Notes: generated by a model from the sequence alone, not told the origin. DNA of 64,000 nt from VFKU01 sp964620045 (GCA_964620045.1 CAZUJL010000008.1:1-64000), one strand, 5' to 3'; counted from the first letter of the stretch, positions 28,704 through 38,058 are shown. A program made the numbers and translations.

Positions 28704-30068
28704 TCAGGAGTCGCCAAACACCCGCGCAATCGCCGCGCGCAGATCCGCTTCGGTGGCCACCAAGGGCTCGATGCTTTCGCCGAACGCCGTTTCCAGCACG
28801 TTCAGCGCTTCCATGTCGAGCGGATCCACCATCGCCACCAACACGCCAAACCGCGTGCGCTTCATCGGCAACACGAGATGCTTTTCCGCCACGTCGCACG
28901 TCACGGTCTGTGCCGTCGCGGGATCGACTTCGCCCTGTGTCACGCGCGTCGTGCCGGTGCGCAACTGGCCGCTCAGTACTTCCGCCAGCGCAACATCGCT
29001 CAGGCGTCCTTGACGCACCAACACCGCACCGAGTTTCCCGCCCGATTGCCGTTGATCGATCAGCGCTTCCGCCAATTGTTCCTGCGTCAGCAATCCGCGT
29101 TCGATCAGCATGCGGCCCAGTCGCGTGCGCCGCGTCTCCACGCCGAAATCGCCAATCACGACCGTCGGCGCGTTTTCCGCCCACGTGTGCCGGGTCTGCA
29201 GATTCACGTGCAGCGGCCCGCCGGAACCCTGTACCGCTTGCCGCATGGCCTCGTAAAACGCGCGGCATGTCGGATGCCGCTTCGCCGGCGATTTGCTCAA
29301 CGCGCGCAGCAGTTCGCGGTTCACGCTTTCCGGAAGTGTCGGCACCGGCGGCGCGGGTTTCACCTGAATCTGCGAAACGATCTCGCCTTCGTGAAACGGC
29401 GGCAGTCCATTCAACAGCAGATACGCGGACGCCGCGAGGCTATATAGATCGCTGCGCGGATCAAGTCCGTCGCTCGAGAGTTGCTCCGGGCTCATGAAGT
29501 AGATCGTGCCCTCGGTCGAGGACTTTGTTTCCGTGTTGTTGTTGTCGCGCGCGAGCCTCGCGATTCCGAAATCCGCGAGGCAAATACGTCCCTCGTTCGA
29601 CAGCAGCACGTTCGCGGGTTTCACGTCACGATGTAGCACGCCCTGCCCGTGCGCGTAGTCGAGCGCCTCGGCAAGATCGCGGATCCACGGCAGCACTTCG
29701 GCGAGCGTGAACGGCGAGCGGCGATTCGTCAGCGCTTCCGCGAGACTCGTGCCTTCGACGTATTCCATCGTTACGAATTGCGCTTCGACCGATTCCCAGA
29801 AGGTGTAGAGCGAGAGAATATTCGGATGCCGCAGCTTGCGCGTGAGCAGCACTTCGCGTTTCAGGTCGGCCACCGTCTCGCGTTGCCCGCGCAGTTCGTC
29901 GCGCAGCACCTTGCACGCGAGCTGTTCATTGTCGAGTTGGGTGTCCTCGGCCAGCCACACCACGCCGATGCTGCCCGACCCCAGCGTCTTCACCAGCCGG
30001 AACCGACCCGCCAAAATATCGCCTGAATGGAGCGACAGGCAGAGGTGGTTATCGAGTGGGGCGGACAT
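28704..30068 (-). CDS. Hanks-type Ser/Thr protein kinase with C-terminal MshEN (c-di-GMP-binding type) domain
   Basis: 454 residues. The kinase domain at 24-285 is intact: glycine loop LGSGSIG, Lys53 in ACKVL, Glu72, HRDVKPAN at 146-153, DFG at 166-168 and MSPEQL. No membrane helix is seen, so it is cytosolic, unlike PknB. Residues 316-454 form a GspE/PilB-type N-terminal domain. It opens with two 24-residue motifs, RLGRMLIERG...ALIDQ (316-339) and KLGAVLVRQG...VLSGQ (345-368), separated by five residues (RQSGG). That is the exact layout of the c-di-GMP-binding MshEN motif. The family fact is established; control of kinase activity by c-di-GMP is my inference. A consensus promoter lies just upstream. 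Confidence 0.93.
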   Translation of the reverse strand: MSAPLDNHLCLSLHSGDILAGRFRLVKTLGSGSIGVVWLAEDTQLDNEQLACKVLRDELRGQRETVADLKREVLLTRKLRHPNILSLYTFWESVEAQFVTMEYVEGTSLAEALTNRRSPFTLAEVLPWIRDLAEALDYAHGQGVLHRDVKPANVLLSNEGRICLADFGIARLARDNNNTETKSSTEGTIYFMSPEQLSSDGLDPRSDLYSLAASAYLLLNGLPPFHEGEIVSQIQVKPAPPVPTLPESVNRELLRALSKSPAKRHPTCRAFYEAMRQAVQGSGGPLHVNLQTRHTWAENAPTVVIGDFGVETRRTRLGRMLIERGLLTQEQLAEALIDQRQSGGKLGAVLVRQGRLSDVALAEVLSGQLRTGTTRVTQGEVDPATAQTVTCDVAEKHLVLPMKRTRFGVLVAMVDPLDMEALNVLETAFGESIEPLVATEADLRAAIARVFGDS

Positions 30069-30092
30069 TGAGTTTTAGGCCTATCTCTTTGA

Positions 30093-30121
30093 AATAAAGC
30101 CAGTTACAGACATTATGTCAA
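30093..30121 (-). promoter_or_regulatory. predicted sigma70 promoter of the kinase gene
   Basis: On the minus strand a perfect TTGACA (30121-30116) is followed by 17 bases and TTTATT (30098-30093). Transcription would begin near 30086, giving a leader of only about 18 bases before the ATG at 30068. Confidence 0.72.
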
Positions 30122-30275
30122 TAGTTTACCACCTTTTTCGCACCTCTGCTGCAGGTTATTCCGCCTAAATGGTGAATGGCCCCGTATAGTGTTCGTCTGT
30201 ATATGTGTAGGCCGAGAAGCGCCAGTACGGCGCTGCCCCGGAAACGCATAAAGTTCGTCTTTGTGGAGACGGATC

Positions 30276-32690
30276 ATGATACGCAAGACACGCATCACCT
30301 TATCGCTCGTTGCGGCCGCCGCCCTCGTTATTTTTGCTGGCCTGGCCGGCGCCGAAGACGTGATGCACGGTCGCGTGAGTTTCACCGACCAGAGCGCGCT
30401 CGTAAAAGGCACCGACGACGCCGACTGGAGTTACGCCGGCGTCAATAGCCTCATCATGCCCGGTGATACGGTGTGGGCCGATGAACAGAGCGCGCTCGAG
30501 ATCGAATTCTCCGGCGGCACATTCCTCCGTCTCGCGGACGGCAGCAAGCTCGACGTCGTGGAGACACCGCCGAACGCGCTCTTCATCGGCGCGACGGGTT
30601 CGTTTTATGTTCAACGCGTTCGCCGCAGTCCGGGCGACGTAACCTTTGATACGCCGGTGGGCGCGATTGAAGTCGCGCCGGATTCGCAGGTGCGTGTCGA
30701 TATTTTGGAAGAAGGCGCCACGACCGTGACGGTCCGCTGGGGCACCGCGACCATCAATGCCGAAGGCGGCGCCCCCGTGACGCTCGGCACGGGCGAACGC
30801 AGCTTCATCGATCCGGGTTTCTTGCCCTCGACGCCGGTCGTGTTTGATCGCGCGCAAGAGGACCAGTTCGATACCTGGAACCGCACACGTGCGCGTGACC
30901 TCGCCGAAGGCAGCACGGGCACGCCGATTCAGTCGCAGTATTCCAACGGCACCCCGCCGATGGGTGTCTCCGATCTGAATGGCTACGGAGACTGGGTCAC
31001 CGTCGACAGCACGTCGTATTGGCGTCCGTCGACGCCGGACTACGTGCCGTATCGTTACGGTTCGTGGAGCTATGTGCCGGCGCAGGGCTACGTGTGGGTC
31101 GATTACTACCCGTGGGCGTACTGCACGTCGCACTACGGTTATTGGAACTACCTCCCGACCTACGGTTGGTGCTGGAGCTACGCCGGGTATTACCGCCCGG
31201 CCTACGCCTACACGTTGCACTACGGTGATCGTTTCGTCTGGGCTCCGCTCAACGTCTATGGCTATCCCGTGTGCTACGACTCATACGCCAGCTTTTACGT
31301 TGGCGGCATTGGCTTCAGCTACGGCTTCAGTTCGTATTGCTACGACTATTACGTCTGGGGCGGCGGCTATCACAACGTGTGGGGCGTCGACTACGACTGC
31401 ATCTATGATCGCTACAACAACCACCATTTCAACGATTGTGACTACTGGCGCATCGACACCGACAAGCGTCCGTATAAAAACGGCGGGCAGCCGCACTGGC
31501 CCGGCGATCGCGAGGACACCTTCGCGCCGGACCGTATTTACCGCGGCACGCCGAGCAAGCCCGGCGGCACGATACGCGCCCGCGATCGCGCGCAGACTTT
31601 GGAAGCACGAGTCCCGTCGCGCACGAACCAGGCTGGTGGTCCCGCCATCCGTACCGCGAGCAACAAGCAGCCGCGCTCGGCCTCGCCCGCGTTGGCGAAC
31701 GGCGGACGCACGCGTAACGTGAGCCTGACGGATCCCTCGGCCACGCGTCTCGCGCGCGGTTCGGATCTCGTGCGTCGTCCGATACAATCCGGCGCAGTCG
31801 ATAACACGGGCCGCTCGTTTACCAATGAAGAAGCGCGTGGCGCGCGGCCGTTGAGCCACGGCTCTAATCCTGAAGGCCGCACGCCGTCGACCACCGCCTC
31901 GCGGCCGAGCGCTCCGGGTACTTCCGGTGCGACGTTGGATCGTGCCCGCGGTTCCGTGGGCTCGCAACCGACCCGACCGAACACCGACAGCGTCACACAG
32001 GAACGTCCGACGACGGCACTGCCCTCGCGCCCGAATTCGCAGAGCATGCCGTCGGAACGTCCGCGCGGCACAACGACCTCGCGTCCGTCGCAGCCGCGTA
32101 CGCAGTCAAACGCGCCGGTGCTCGGTTCGGTGGACGATTACCCGGCCGAACGCCCGCGTCCGACACAAACACGGCCGTCGCAGCCGCGCCCGCAAGCGAA
32201 CCAGCCGGTGTATGGCTCCGTTGACGATTCTCCCGCCGAGCGCCCGCGTCCGACACAGACGCGGCCTCTGGTCGCCGAGCGCGAACGCCCGGTGTACAAC
32301 CAGCCGTCGGTAAACCGCCCGCAGGCCGAGATTGCGCCGGAAGCGGAGCGTTACCCGCAATACGAACGGCAGCAGCCGCAGGTTTCTCGCCCTCAACAGC
32401 AACAGTACACGCGGCCCGAGCCGCAGCAGCCTCAGTATCAGCAGCCGCAGGTAAGCCGCCCGGAACCGCAGCGTCAGCAACAGTATTCGCGGCCGGAGCC
32501 GCAATATTCGGCCCCGCCGCAGCGGTCTGAACCGTCGCACCAGTCTGCGCCCGCGCCGTCGTATTCCGATCGCGGCAGCTTTGGCGGCGGTGGGGGCAGT
32601 GGTGGCAGCTTCGGCGGCGGAGCCGGTGGTGGCGGGTCATCTCGTTCCATGGGCGGCGGGGGAGGTCCTAGCCGTTCGCGTGGGAACTAG
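30276..32690 (+). CDS. secreted FecR-like protein with tyrosine/tryptophan-rich repeats and a disordered tail
   Basis: 804 residues from the ATG at 30276, which follows GGAG; a GTG five codons upstream is the SD itself. A signal peptide covers 1-27. Residues 30-185 form a FecR-like domain (DVMHGRVSF...PGDTVWADEQSALEIEFSGG). Residues about 225-390 are rich in Tyr/Trp with repeats such as YRYGSWSYVPAQGYVWVDYY and SHYGYWNYLPTYGWCW, as in DUF6600-type surface proteins. The remainder is a Pro/Arg/Gln-rich disordered region with a 30-residue duplication (GSVDD.PAERPRPTQTRP) and a Gly/Ser-rich end. An extracytoplasmic structural or matrix role is likely but unproven. A good terminator follows. Confidence 0.72.
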   Translation: MIRKTRITLSLVAAAALVIFAGLAGAEDVMHGRVSFTDQSALVKGTDDADWSYAGVNSLIMPGDTVWADEQSALEIEFSGGTFLRLADGSKLDVVETPPNALFIGATGSFYVQRVRRSPGDVTFDTPVGAIEVAPDSQVRVDILEEGATTVTVRWGTATINAEGGAPVTLGTGERSFIDPGFLPSTPVVFDRAQEDQFDTWNRTRARDLAEGSTGTPIQSQYSNGTPPMGVSDLNGYGDWVTVDSTSYWRPSTPDYVPYRYGSWSYVPAQGYVWVDYYPWAYCTSHYGYWNYLPTYGWCWSYAGYYRPAYAYTLHYGDRFVWAPLNVYGYPVCYDSYASFYVGGIGFSYGFSSYCYDYYVWGGGYHNVWGVDYDCIYDRYNNHHFNDCDYWRIDTDKRPYKNGGQPHWPGDREDTFAPDRIYRGTPSKPGGTIRARDRAQTLEARVPSRTNQAGGPAIRTASNKQPRSASPALANGGRTRNVSLTDPSATRLARGSDLVRRPIQSGAVDNTGRSFTNEEARGARPLSHGSNPEGRTPSTTASRPSAPGTSGATLDRARGSVGSQPTRPNTDSVTQERPTTALPSRPNSQSMPSERPRGTTTSRPSQPRTQSNAPVLGSVDDYPAERPRPTQTRPSQPRPQANQPVYGSVDDSPAERPRPTQTRPLVAERERPVYNQPSVNRPQAEIAPEAERYPQYERQQPQVSRPQQQQYTRPEPQQPQYQQPQVSRPEPQRQQQYSRPEPQYSAPPQRSEPSHQSAPAPSYSDRGSFGGGGGSGGSFGGGAGGGGSSRSMGGGGGPSRSRGN

Positions 32691-32712
32691 CTAACAAATA
32701 CGGTAAAGCAGG

Positions 32713-32746
32713 GACCGGTGGCCCGATGGCCGCCGGTCTTCTTTTG
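32713..32746 (+). terminator. intrinsic terminator after the FecR-like gene
   Basis: GACCGGTGGCC at 32713-32723 pairs with GGCCGCCGGTC at 32728-32738 (one mismatch, four-base loop) and is followed by TTCTTTTG. It begins 22 bases after the stop codon. Confidence 0.85.
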
Positions 32747-32785
32747 TTAGTATGATGGCGTCGTTGGGCGGTACGGGTTTCGAGC

Positions 32786-33943
32786 ATGACGCACGAAAAT
32801 GGAATAACCGGGAATAATCGCACGCGCGATACTTTCGGCCCGTTGTGTCTTGCCTCCGCGGATCATTGGCGCCGCCTTCGCCAGTTACACCCTCGAATTG
32901 ATCGTTCCTTTACCGATCGCGCCCGTGCTGCATCCTTCTTTACGCCTCTCCTCACTCCGCTACACACGGCTGAGAAACTGCTCTACGGCCAGGCCATTGC
33001 CACCACAACGCTGACCCACCCACCCATTTTTGTTATCGGTCACTGGCGCTCCGGAACGACACTGCTGCACAACCTGCTCACGCAGGACCCGCAGTTCGGC
33101 TTCGTGTCGTTGTTCCAGACCTTGGCCCCCGGAATGTTTCTTTCCGGCCGGCGCACGTTGCAACCCATCCTCGCCCTGCGCGCACCCGACACACGCCCGA
33201 TGGACAACGTCAAAATCCGGATGCACTTTCCGTCCGAGGAAGAATTCGTGATGTGCCATGTGTGTCCGCAGTCGCTCTACTTGGGCTGGTATTTCCCAAA
33301 CGACTATCCGGAACTCTTCACCAAATACGCGATGATGGAAGGCATTTCGTCGGACGATAGACGTGAGTGGGCCGCCGCGTACCGTGAGATGATCATCAAG
33401 GCCACCATCGCGTTCGGCGGCCGCCCCATCGTGTTGAAGAACCCCACGAACACCGGCCGCATCCGTGCGTTGCTCAATGTGTTCCCGAACGCGAAGTTCA
33501 TCCACATTCATCGCAATCCCTACGACGTATTTCGCCCCACGCTCCATCTGTTCCGCGAAGTGATCAAGACGCTCACCTTCCAGGAAATCTCCGACGCGCG
33601 CATTCAGGAGTACGTGCTCGATTTTTATCCACGTACGATGAAGGCCTACTGGGATCAGCGTGACGAAATCCCCGCCGGCAACCACGCCGAAGTCCGCTAC
33701 GACGATCTCGTCGCCGATCCGCTCGCCGAACTCGAGCGCCTCTACGGCGAGCTGAGGTTGCCGGGCTGGTCGGACGCTGTCCCGCGCATCGAGCGGTTCG
33801 CGGGCAAGCGCGACAAGTTCCGGAAAAACGAATACACGCACGCGCCCGACTACGCCTCGCTCGTGGAAGAACACTGGGCGTGCGCGTTCGAGCGGCTGGG
33901 CTACGAGCGCACACGCAAGCACACGACCTTGGCCCCCGCCTGA
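32786..33943 (+). CDS. PAPS-dependent sulfotransferase family protein
   Basis: 385 residues. The phosphosulfate-binding loop is PIFVIGHWRSGTTLLHNLL near residues 75-93 (RSGTT fits the 5'-PSB loop). The 3'-phosphate motif is KFIHIHRNPYDVFRPTLHLF near 235-255 (RNP..V). A block including PFSP-like and TRPMDNVKIRM matches the Sulfotransfer_3 group. Such enzymes transfer sulfate from PAPS to sugars, lipids or tyrosine. It could modify the glycan made by genes near 54-62 kb, but nothing in the immediate context proves this. It lies just after the terminator of the FecR-like gene and 52 bases before the redoxin gene. Confidence 0.85.
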   Translation: MTHENGITGNNRTRDTFGPLCLASADHWRRLRQLHPRIDRSFTDRARAASFFTPLLTPLHTAEKLLYGQAIATTTLTHPPIFVIGHWRSGTTLLHNLLTQDPQFGFVSLFQTLAPGMFLSGRRTLQPILALRAPDTRPMDNVKIRMHFPSEEEFVMCHVCPQSLYLGWYFPNDYPELFTKYAMMEGISSDDRREWAAAYREMIIKATIAFGGRPIVLKNPTNTGRIRALLNVFPNAKFIHIHRNPYDVFRPTLHLFREVIKTLTFQEISDARIQEYVLDFYPRTMKAYWDQRDEIPAGNHAEVRYDDLVADPLAELERLYGELRLPGWSDAVPRIERFAGKRDKFRKNEYTHAPDYASLVEEHWACAFERLGYERTRKHTTLAPA

Positions 33944-33995
33944 GGCGTTGCCTCTCCCCGCGCGCTTTGCTAGAGTCGACGTGGGGGATACGCGC

Positions 33996-34571
33996 GTGGT
34001 TCTGACGCCATCCACAATGACCGGCCTCGGCACAAAGGCTCCGGCATTTTCGTTGCCCGGCACCGACGGCCGCGCACACTCCCTGCAGGAATTCGCCGGC
34101 AATAAAGCCCTGCTCGTGATGTTTATCTGCAACCACTGCCCGTATGTGAAGCACGTGGCCGACGAACTCGCGCGGCTCGGGCGCGACTACCAAGCCAAAG
34201 GCGCCGGCATCGTTGCGATCAGCTCCAACAGCGTAGAGTCGCACCCGGCGGACGGTCCCGAGAAGATGCGGGACGAAGCCCTGCTGCGCGGCTACAGCTT
34301 TCCGTATCTCTACGACGAGTCGCAGGCGGTCGCGAAGGCATACAACGCCGCATGCACGCCGGATTTCTTCCTTTTCGATGCGCAACAAAAGCTCGTGTAC
34401 CGCGGCCAGCTTGATTCAAGCCGGCCCGGAAACAAGGAGCCCGTGACCGGCGCCGATCTGCGCGCGGCCCTCGACGCCACGCTCGCGGGCAAGCCTGTTT
34501 CCAGCACGCAACGCCCGTCCGTCGGCTGCAACATCAAGTGGAAGCCCGGCAACGAGCCGGACTACGCATGA
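33996..34571 (+). CDS. thioredoxin-like (AhpC/TSA-Redoxin) family protein
   Basis: 191 residues from a GTG seven bases after GGGGGA. This start gives the family's usual opening MVLTPSTM..LGTKAPAFSLPG; the alternative ATG at 34017 would cut it. A thioredoxin fold follows with a CNHC active-site pair (Cys45, Cys48) in MFICNHCPYVKHVADELARL, then SSNSVESHPADGPEKM and a cis-proline region CTPDFFLFD. These proteins are annotated as thiol-disulfide or peroxiredoxin-like enzymes of unknown target. No signal peptide is seen, so it is cytoplasmic. The stop overlaps the symporter start (ATGA). Confidence 0.9.
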   Translation: MVLTPSTMTGLGTKAPAFSLPGTDGRAHSLQEFAGNKALLVMFICNHCPYVKHVADELARLGRDYQAKGAGIVAISSNSVESHPADGPEKMRDEALLRGYSFPYLYDESQAVAKAYNAACTPDFFLFDAQQKLVYRGQLDSSRPGNKEPVTGADLRAALDATLAGKPVSSTQRPSVGCNIKWKPGNEPDYA

Positions 34572-36031
34572 CGCCGCACCTGACCTGGCACGACTACGCC
34601 GTTCTCGCCGTCTACTTTGTTGTCCAGTTCGCCGTCGGTGCGTACTTCACGAAACGGGAGAAAGACACCGAAACTTTTTTTGTCGGTAACCGAAACGTCG
34701 TGTGGTGGGCCGCCGGGCTGAGTATTTTCGGCACGGCCATTAGCGCGATCACCTACATGTCGATACCGGCCACGGCATACGCCGGGAACTGGTCGAGCAT
34801 GATTTTCAATCTCGGAACACTCTTCCTCGCGCCCTTTGTTGCGATGGTGTATTTGCCACGCCTGCGATTGGCTCATCTCACCACGGCTTACGAATACCTC
34901 GAACAACGATTCAATGTGCTCATTCGATTCTACGGCGCCGCCGTTTTCTTCACCTTTCAACTCGGCCGCATGGGCATCGTGCTCTATCTGCCGGCCATTG
35001 TGCTGCACACCGGCACGGGCATGAGCGTGTATTACTCCATCCTGACAATGGGTGTAATTACGACCATCTATACCGTAATGGGCGGTATCGAAGCCGTGAT
35101 CTGGACCGATGTGCTTCAATCGATCATTTTCGTGGGCTGCGCCTTGCTCGCGTTGTGGTTGCTCTACACTGGCGTGGAAGGCGGCCCTGTTCAGGTCTTT
35201 CGTAGTGCGGCCGAACAAGACAAATTTCACATGTTTGATTGGTCGCCCGATCTGACAACGGCCACCATTTGGGTGGCTGTATTAGGCGGTCTCTTCGCCA
35301 ACGCGTATCCAATGATGGCCGACCAAACGGTGGTACAGAAGTACTTGACCACAGCCAGTCCGCGGGACGCGGCCAAGGCAATGTGGACCAACGCCGCGCT
35401 TACACTGCCGATTCAGTTGATCTTTTTCGGGCTTGGCACGGGACTGTGGGCTTTCTATGCGCAGAACCCGGATCAACTGGACAAATCGCTTCCCAATGAC
35501 GCGATCCTGCCGCAGTTTGTCATGCAGGAATTCCCGGTCGGGCTCAAAGGTGCATTGATCGCCGGGGTTTTCGCCGCGTCCATGTCCTCGCTGGCCAGTA
35601 GCATGAACAGCCTCGCGACGGTCACGGTGAATGATTTTTATCGGCGTTTCATCCCGAATGTTCCCGATGGCCGCGCGCTGTTCGCTGCTCGTGTGCTCAC
35701 CGGTGTCTACGGCGCGTTTGCCACGGCTTCCGCGCTCTACGTTGCCCACAACGAGAACTCCAGCACCATGTTCGACATTTTCTTGCGGCTGCTCGGGCTT
35801 GTTGGCGGGGGATTGGCCGCGCTGTACGTCCTTGGCACGTGCACGAAAAGAGCCAACGGTATCGGGGCGATTGTCGGCGCGGCCGCCAGCGCCGCGGTGA
35901 TGTACTTCGTCCGCACCAGCGAAATTCATTTCTTTTTACATGCGTTTGTCGGGTTCTCCGTTTGCTTTATCGTGGGTTATCTCGCGAGTCTGGCGATTCC
36001 GTCGCGTCATCAGCCGGCGCCGTCAGCCTGA
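34568..36031 (+). CDS. sodium:solute symporter (SSS family)
   Basis: 487 residues with about thirteen membrane helices. The family pattern is clear: YFTKREKDTETFFVGNRNVVWWAAGLS with FGTAISAITY, then YLEQRFN, and a sodium-site helix with ASMSSLASSMNSLATV near residue 350. SSS members carry sugars, sialic acid, amino acids or vitamins with Na+. The tail-end order resembles the SGLT/sialic-acid-type group in Planctomycetes-like genomes, but the substrate is unknown. The ATG overlaps the redoxin stop by four bases, so translation is coupled. The 130 bases after it hold nothing I can identify. Confidence 0.92.
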   Translation: MTPHLTWHDYAVLAVYFVVQFAVGAYFTKREKDTETFFVGNRNVVWWAAGLSIFGTAISAITYMSIPATAYAGNWSSMIFNLGTLFLAPFVAMVYLPRLRLAHLTTAYEYLEQRFNVLIRFYGAAVFFTFQLGRMGIVLYLPAIVLHTGTGMSVYYSILTMGVITTIYTVMGGIEAVIWTDVLQSIIFVGCALLALWLLYTGVEGGPVQVFRSAAEQDKFHMFDWSPDLTTATIWVAVLGGLFANAYPMMADQTVVQKYLTTASPRDAAKAMWTNAALTLPIQLIFFGLGTGLWAFYAQNPDQLDKSLPNDAILPQFVMQEFPVGLKGALIAGVFAASMSSLASSMNSLATVTVNDFYRRFIPNVPDGRALFAARVLTGVYGAFATASALYVAHNENSSTMFDIFLRLLGLVGGGLAALYVLGTCTKRANGIGAIVGAAASAAVMYFVRTSEIHFFLHAFVGFSVCFIVGYLASLAIPSRHQPAPSA

Positions 36032-36161
36032 GGCGTTCAGCGAATCCATCACCAACAATTCGTGCGCGGATGAATTCCCTGCACGCCACGCTACTCGTGA
36101 TCCACCCACTGCTCGTATACCACGCTAAACGCTTCGCGCTACTCTTCGAAAGAAGGGGCAG

Positions 36162-37136
36162 CTACGCGAAGTGGGTATAGCCGCTGTTTTCGGGCCGTTC
36201 GCCGTCGATCAGCACGCCGTGGAAGTCGTCGCTGAACTGGCCCAGCACGGTCACCGGCATGGGGAATTCGCGGCGAAACGCGCTCAGCGCGGGCCCCGCA
36301 GCCTCCGGCGCAATCGCGAAGCCGAGCTCATAGGCCTCGCCGCCGAAGAATACATACTCCTGAATGCTGCGCCGCGATTTCAGGCAATGGTCGGCGATCA
36401 ACGGATCGATCGCGACACTCGCCGACGTGAACGCCAGCCCGAGTCCGCTCTGCGCGCACAGGTGTCCGCCGTCTTGTATCGGGCCATCGCTAATGTCGAT
36501 CATCGCGCGCACGGATTCCTGTCGCGCCAGCCACTGCCCCTCGCGCACGCGCGCCACGGGATGATAGTGCGCCGCGATCAGTTCCGGCGCGTCGATTTTT
36601 TTCTCCTGCGCCTCGAGTCCGGCCGCGGCGCGGCCCGGCCATCCAGTCACGGCAAAGTAATCGCCGCTGCGCGCGCCTTTGCGCAGCACATATTTGCCAT
36701 CGATCGCCTCGCCGATCGCCATCACGTCGAGCACAACGCCGCCGGTCGATTGCGTAGTGTCGCCGCCGATCACGGCCGCGCCGCACGACTCCGCCGCCGC
36801 CGCCATGCCCGCGCACATCGCTTCGACCTCGTCCGCATCGGCATTCGCCGGTGCCGCAACGGAGACCACCACGAACAACGGCGCGCCGCCCATCGCGGCG
36901 ATATCGCTTAAGGCGGCCGTCGCCGCCTTCCAGCCGACGTCGCGCGGCGGCACGATGCCCCGCCGGAAATGCACGTCTTCCATCGACAAATCGCAGGTCA
37001 CCAGCAGCGTTTTGTCGCCCGCGCGCACAACGGCGCAGTCGTCGCCCGGCCCCACGATCACGTCCGGCCGCGAACCAAGATGCTTGCGCACGCGCTCGAT
37101 AAACGCCAGCTCGCCAATGTCGCGCATGCGGCTCAT
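36162..37136 (-). CDS. thiL: thiamine-monophosphate kinase
   Basis: Phosphorylates thiamine phosphate to thiamine diphosphate. 324 residues. Conserved elements are GELAFIERV near the start, the Mg/ATP motif GPGDDCAVV, LVTCDLSMEDVHFRRG, and IDISDGPIQDGGHLCAQSG. The AIR-synthase-like C-terminal half ends with FPMPVTVLGQF. The four-base overlap with nnrD upstream (ATGA at 37133-37136) couples two metabolite-maintenance genes. No thi biosynthesis genes or TPP riboswitch are visible in the window. Confidence 0.96.
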   Translation of the reverse strand: MSRMRDIGELAFIERVRKHLGSRPDVIVGPGDDCAVVRAGDKTLLVTCDLSMEDVHFRRGIVPPRDVGWKAATAALSDIAAMGGAPLFVVVSVAAPANADADEVEAMCAGMAAAAESCGAAVIGGDTTQSTGGVVLDVMAIGEAIDGKYVLRKGARSGDYFAVTGWPGRAAAGLEAQEKKIDAPELIAAHYHPVARVREGQWLARQESVRAMIDISDGPIQDGGHLCAQSGLGLAFTSASVAIDPLIADHCLKSRRSIQEYVFFGGEAYELGFAIAPEAAGPALSAFRREFPMPVTVLGQFSDDFHGVLIDGERPENSGYTHFA

Positions 37137-38023
37137 GCTTCGAAAGCACCCTCAATGTATCGCCACGCCGCGGGCAGTTTTTCGATCACGTCGCCCGCAA
37201 TCAGTCCGCGCTCTGTTCTCTCTGCCGCCGCCAGGTCGCCCGCCAAGCCGTGCGTGTATACACCCAGTCGCGCGGCATCGAGCTGCGGCAATCCTTGCGC
37301 CAGCAACGCACCGATGATTCCCGTCAACACATCGCCCGTACCGCCCGTGGCCATGCCGGAATTTCCGGTGGGATTCACAAACACATCGCCGTCCGGCGCG
37401 GCCACGATGGTCTTCTGTCCCTTTAACACCACGACACAGCCGTGTTCCTTCGCAAACTTCGCCGCGATATCCTCGCGATTCTTCTGCACCTTGTCGGTGC
37501 TCATGTCGCACAACCGCGCCATCTCGCCCGGATGCGGCGTCACAATGCAGGGCGAGGCCAAATTCTTAATCACGCGCGTATGGCCCGCAAGCGCATTCAA
37601 TCCGTCCGCATCGATTACGGCCGGCGGCGCGCACTTTGCCACGAAAGCGCGCACGAAGGTCTGCGTGCTTACTTGCTGTGACAGTCCTGGCCCGATCGCG
37701 ACGGCGCTCTTGTCCTGCGCGAACTTCAGTGCGGGCCGCAGCGCTTCGGACGAAATGCCTTCGGCACGCGTCGCCGGCAACGGCAGCGTCATCAGTTCCA
37801 GTGCACCCGTCGCCACGACGTTTGCGAGCGACTGCGGCGTACCCAGCGTCACGAGCCCGACCCCGCTGCGTGCGGCGGCCAACCCGGCCAATTGCGCGGC
37901 GCCCGTGAAGCCGCGCGAACCCGCGATTACGAAAAGGTGTCCGAACACGCCCTTGTGCGCGTCGCGTGGCCGGACAGGGAGGAGGGGCCGGACATTTTGT
38001 TTCGTCAGTTCAACAACGCGCAT
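37133..38023 (-). CDS. nnrD: ADP/ATP-dependent NAD(P)H-hydrate dehydratase (stand-alone)
   Basis: Repairs hydrated NAD(P)H by ATP- or ADP-driven dehydration. 296 residues. Motifs GSRGFTGAAQLAGLAAARSG, CIVTPHPGEMARL and NSGMATGGTGDVLTGIIGAL are diagnostic of the ribokinase-like NnrD/YjeF C-terminal fold. Unlike E. coli YjeF, no NnrE epimerase domain is fused. It begins within four residues of the domain, so it is not a truncated fusion. It is coupled to thiL. Confidence 0.95.
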   Translation of the reverse strand: MRVVELTKQNVRPLLPVRPRDAHKGVFGHLFVIAGSRGFTGAAQLAGLAAARSGVGLVTLGTPQSLANVVATGALELMTLPLPATRAEGISSEALRPALKFAQDKSAVAIGPGLSQQVSTQTFVRAFVAKCAPPAVIDADGLNALAGHTRVIKNLASPCIVTPHPGEMARLCDMSTDKVQKNREDIAAKFAKEHGCVVVLKGQKTIVAAPDGDVFVNPTGNSGMATGGTGDVLTGIIGALLAQGLPQLDAARLGVYTHGLAGDLAAAERTERGLIAGDVIEKLPAAWRYIEGAFEA

Positions 38024-38058
38024 GCGTCATTCTCGCACGCAGGCCGCGCATTCGCCAC

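Noticed and set aside
31200..32690. Repeat-rich end of the FecR-like gene considered as a CRISPR or satellite array
   Set aside because: Repeats are in frame, encode Pro/Gln/Arg-rich protein and have no regular spacer structure.
36032..36161. Possible small RNA or tRNA between the symporter and thiL
   Set aside because: No cloverleaf, CCA end, promoter or terminator hairpin was found.
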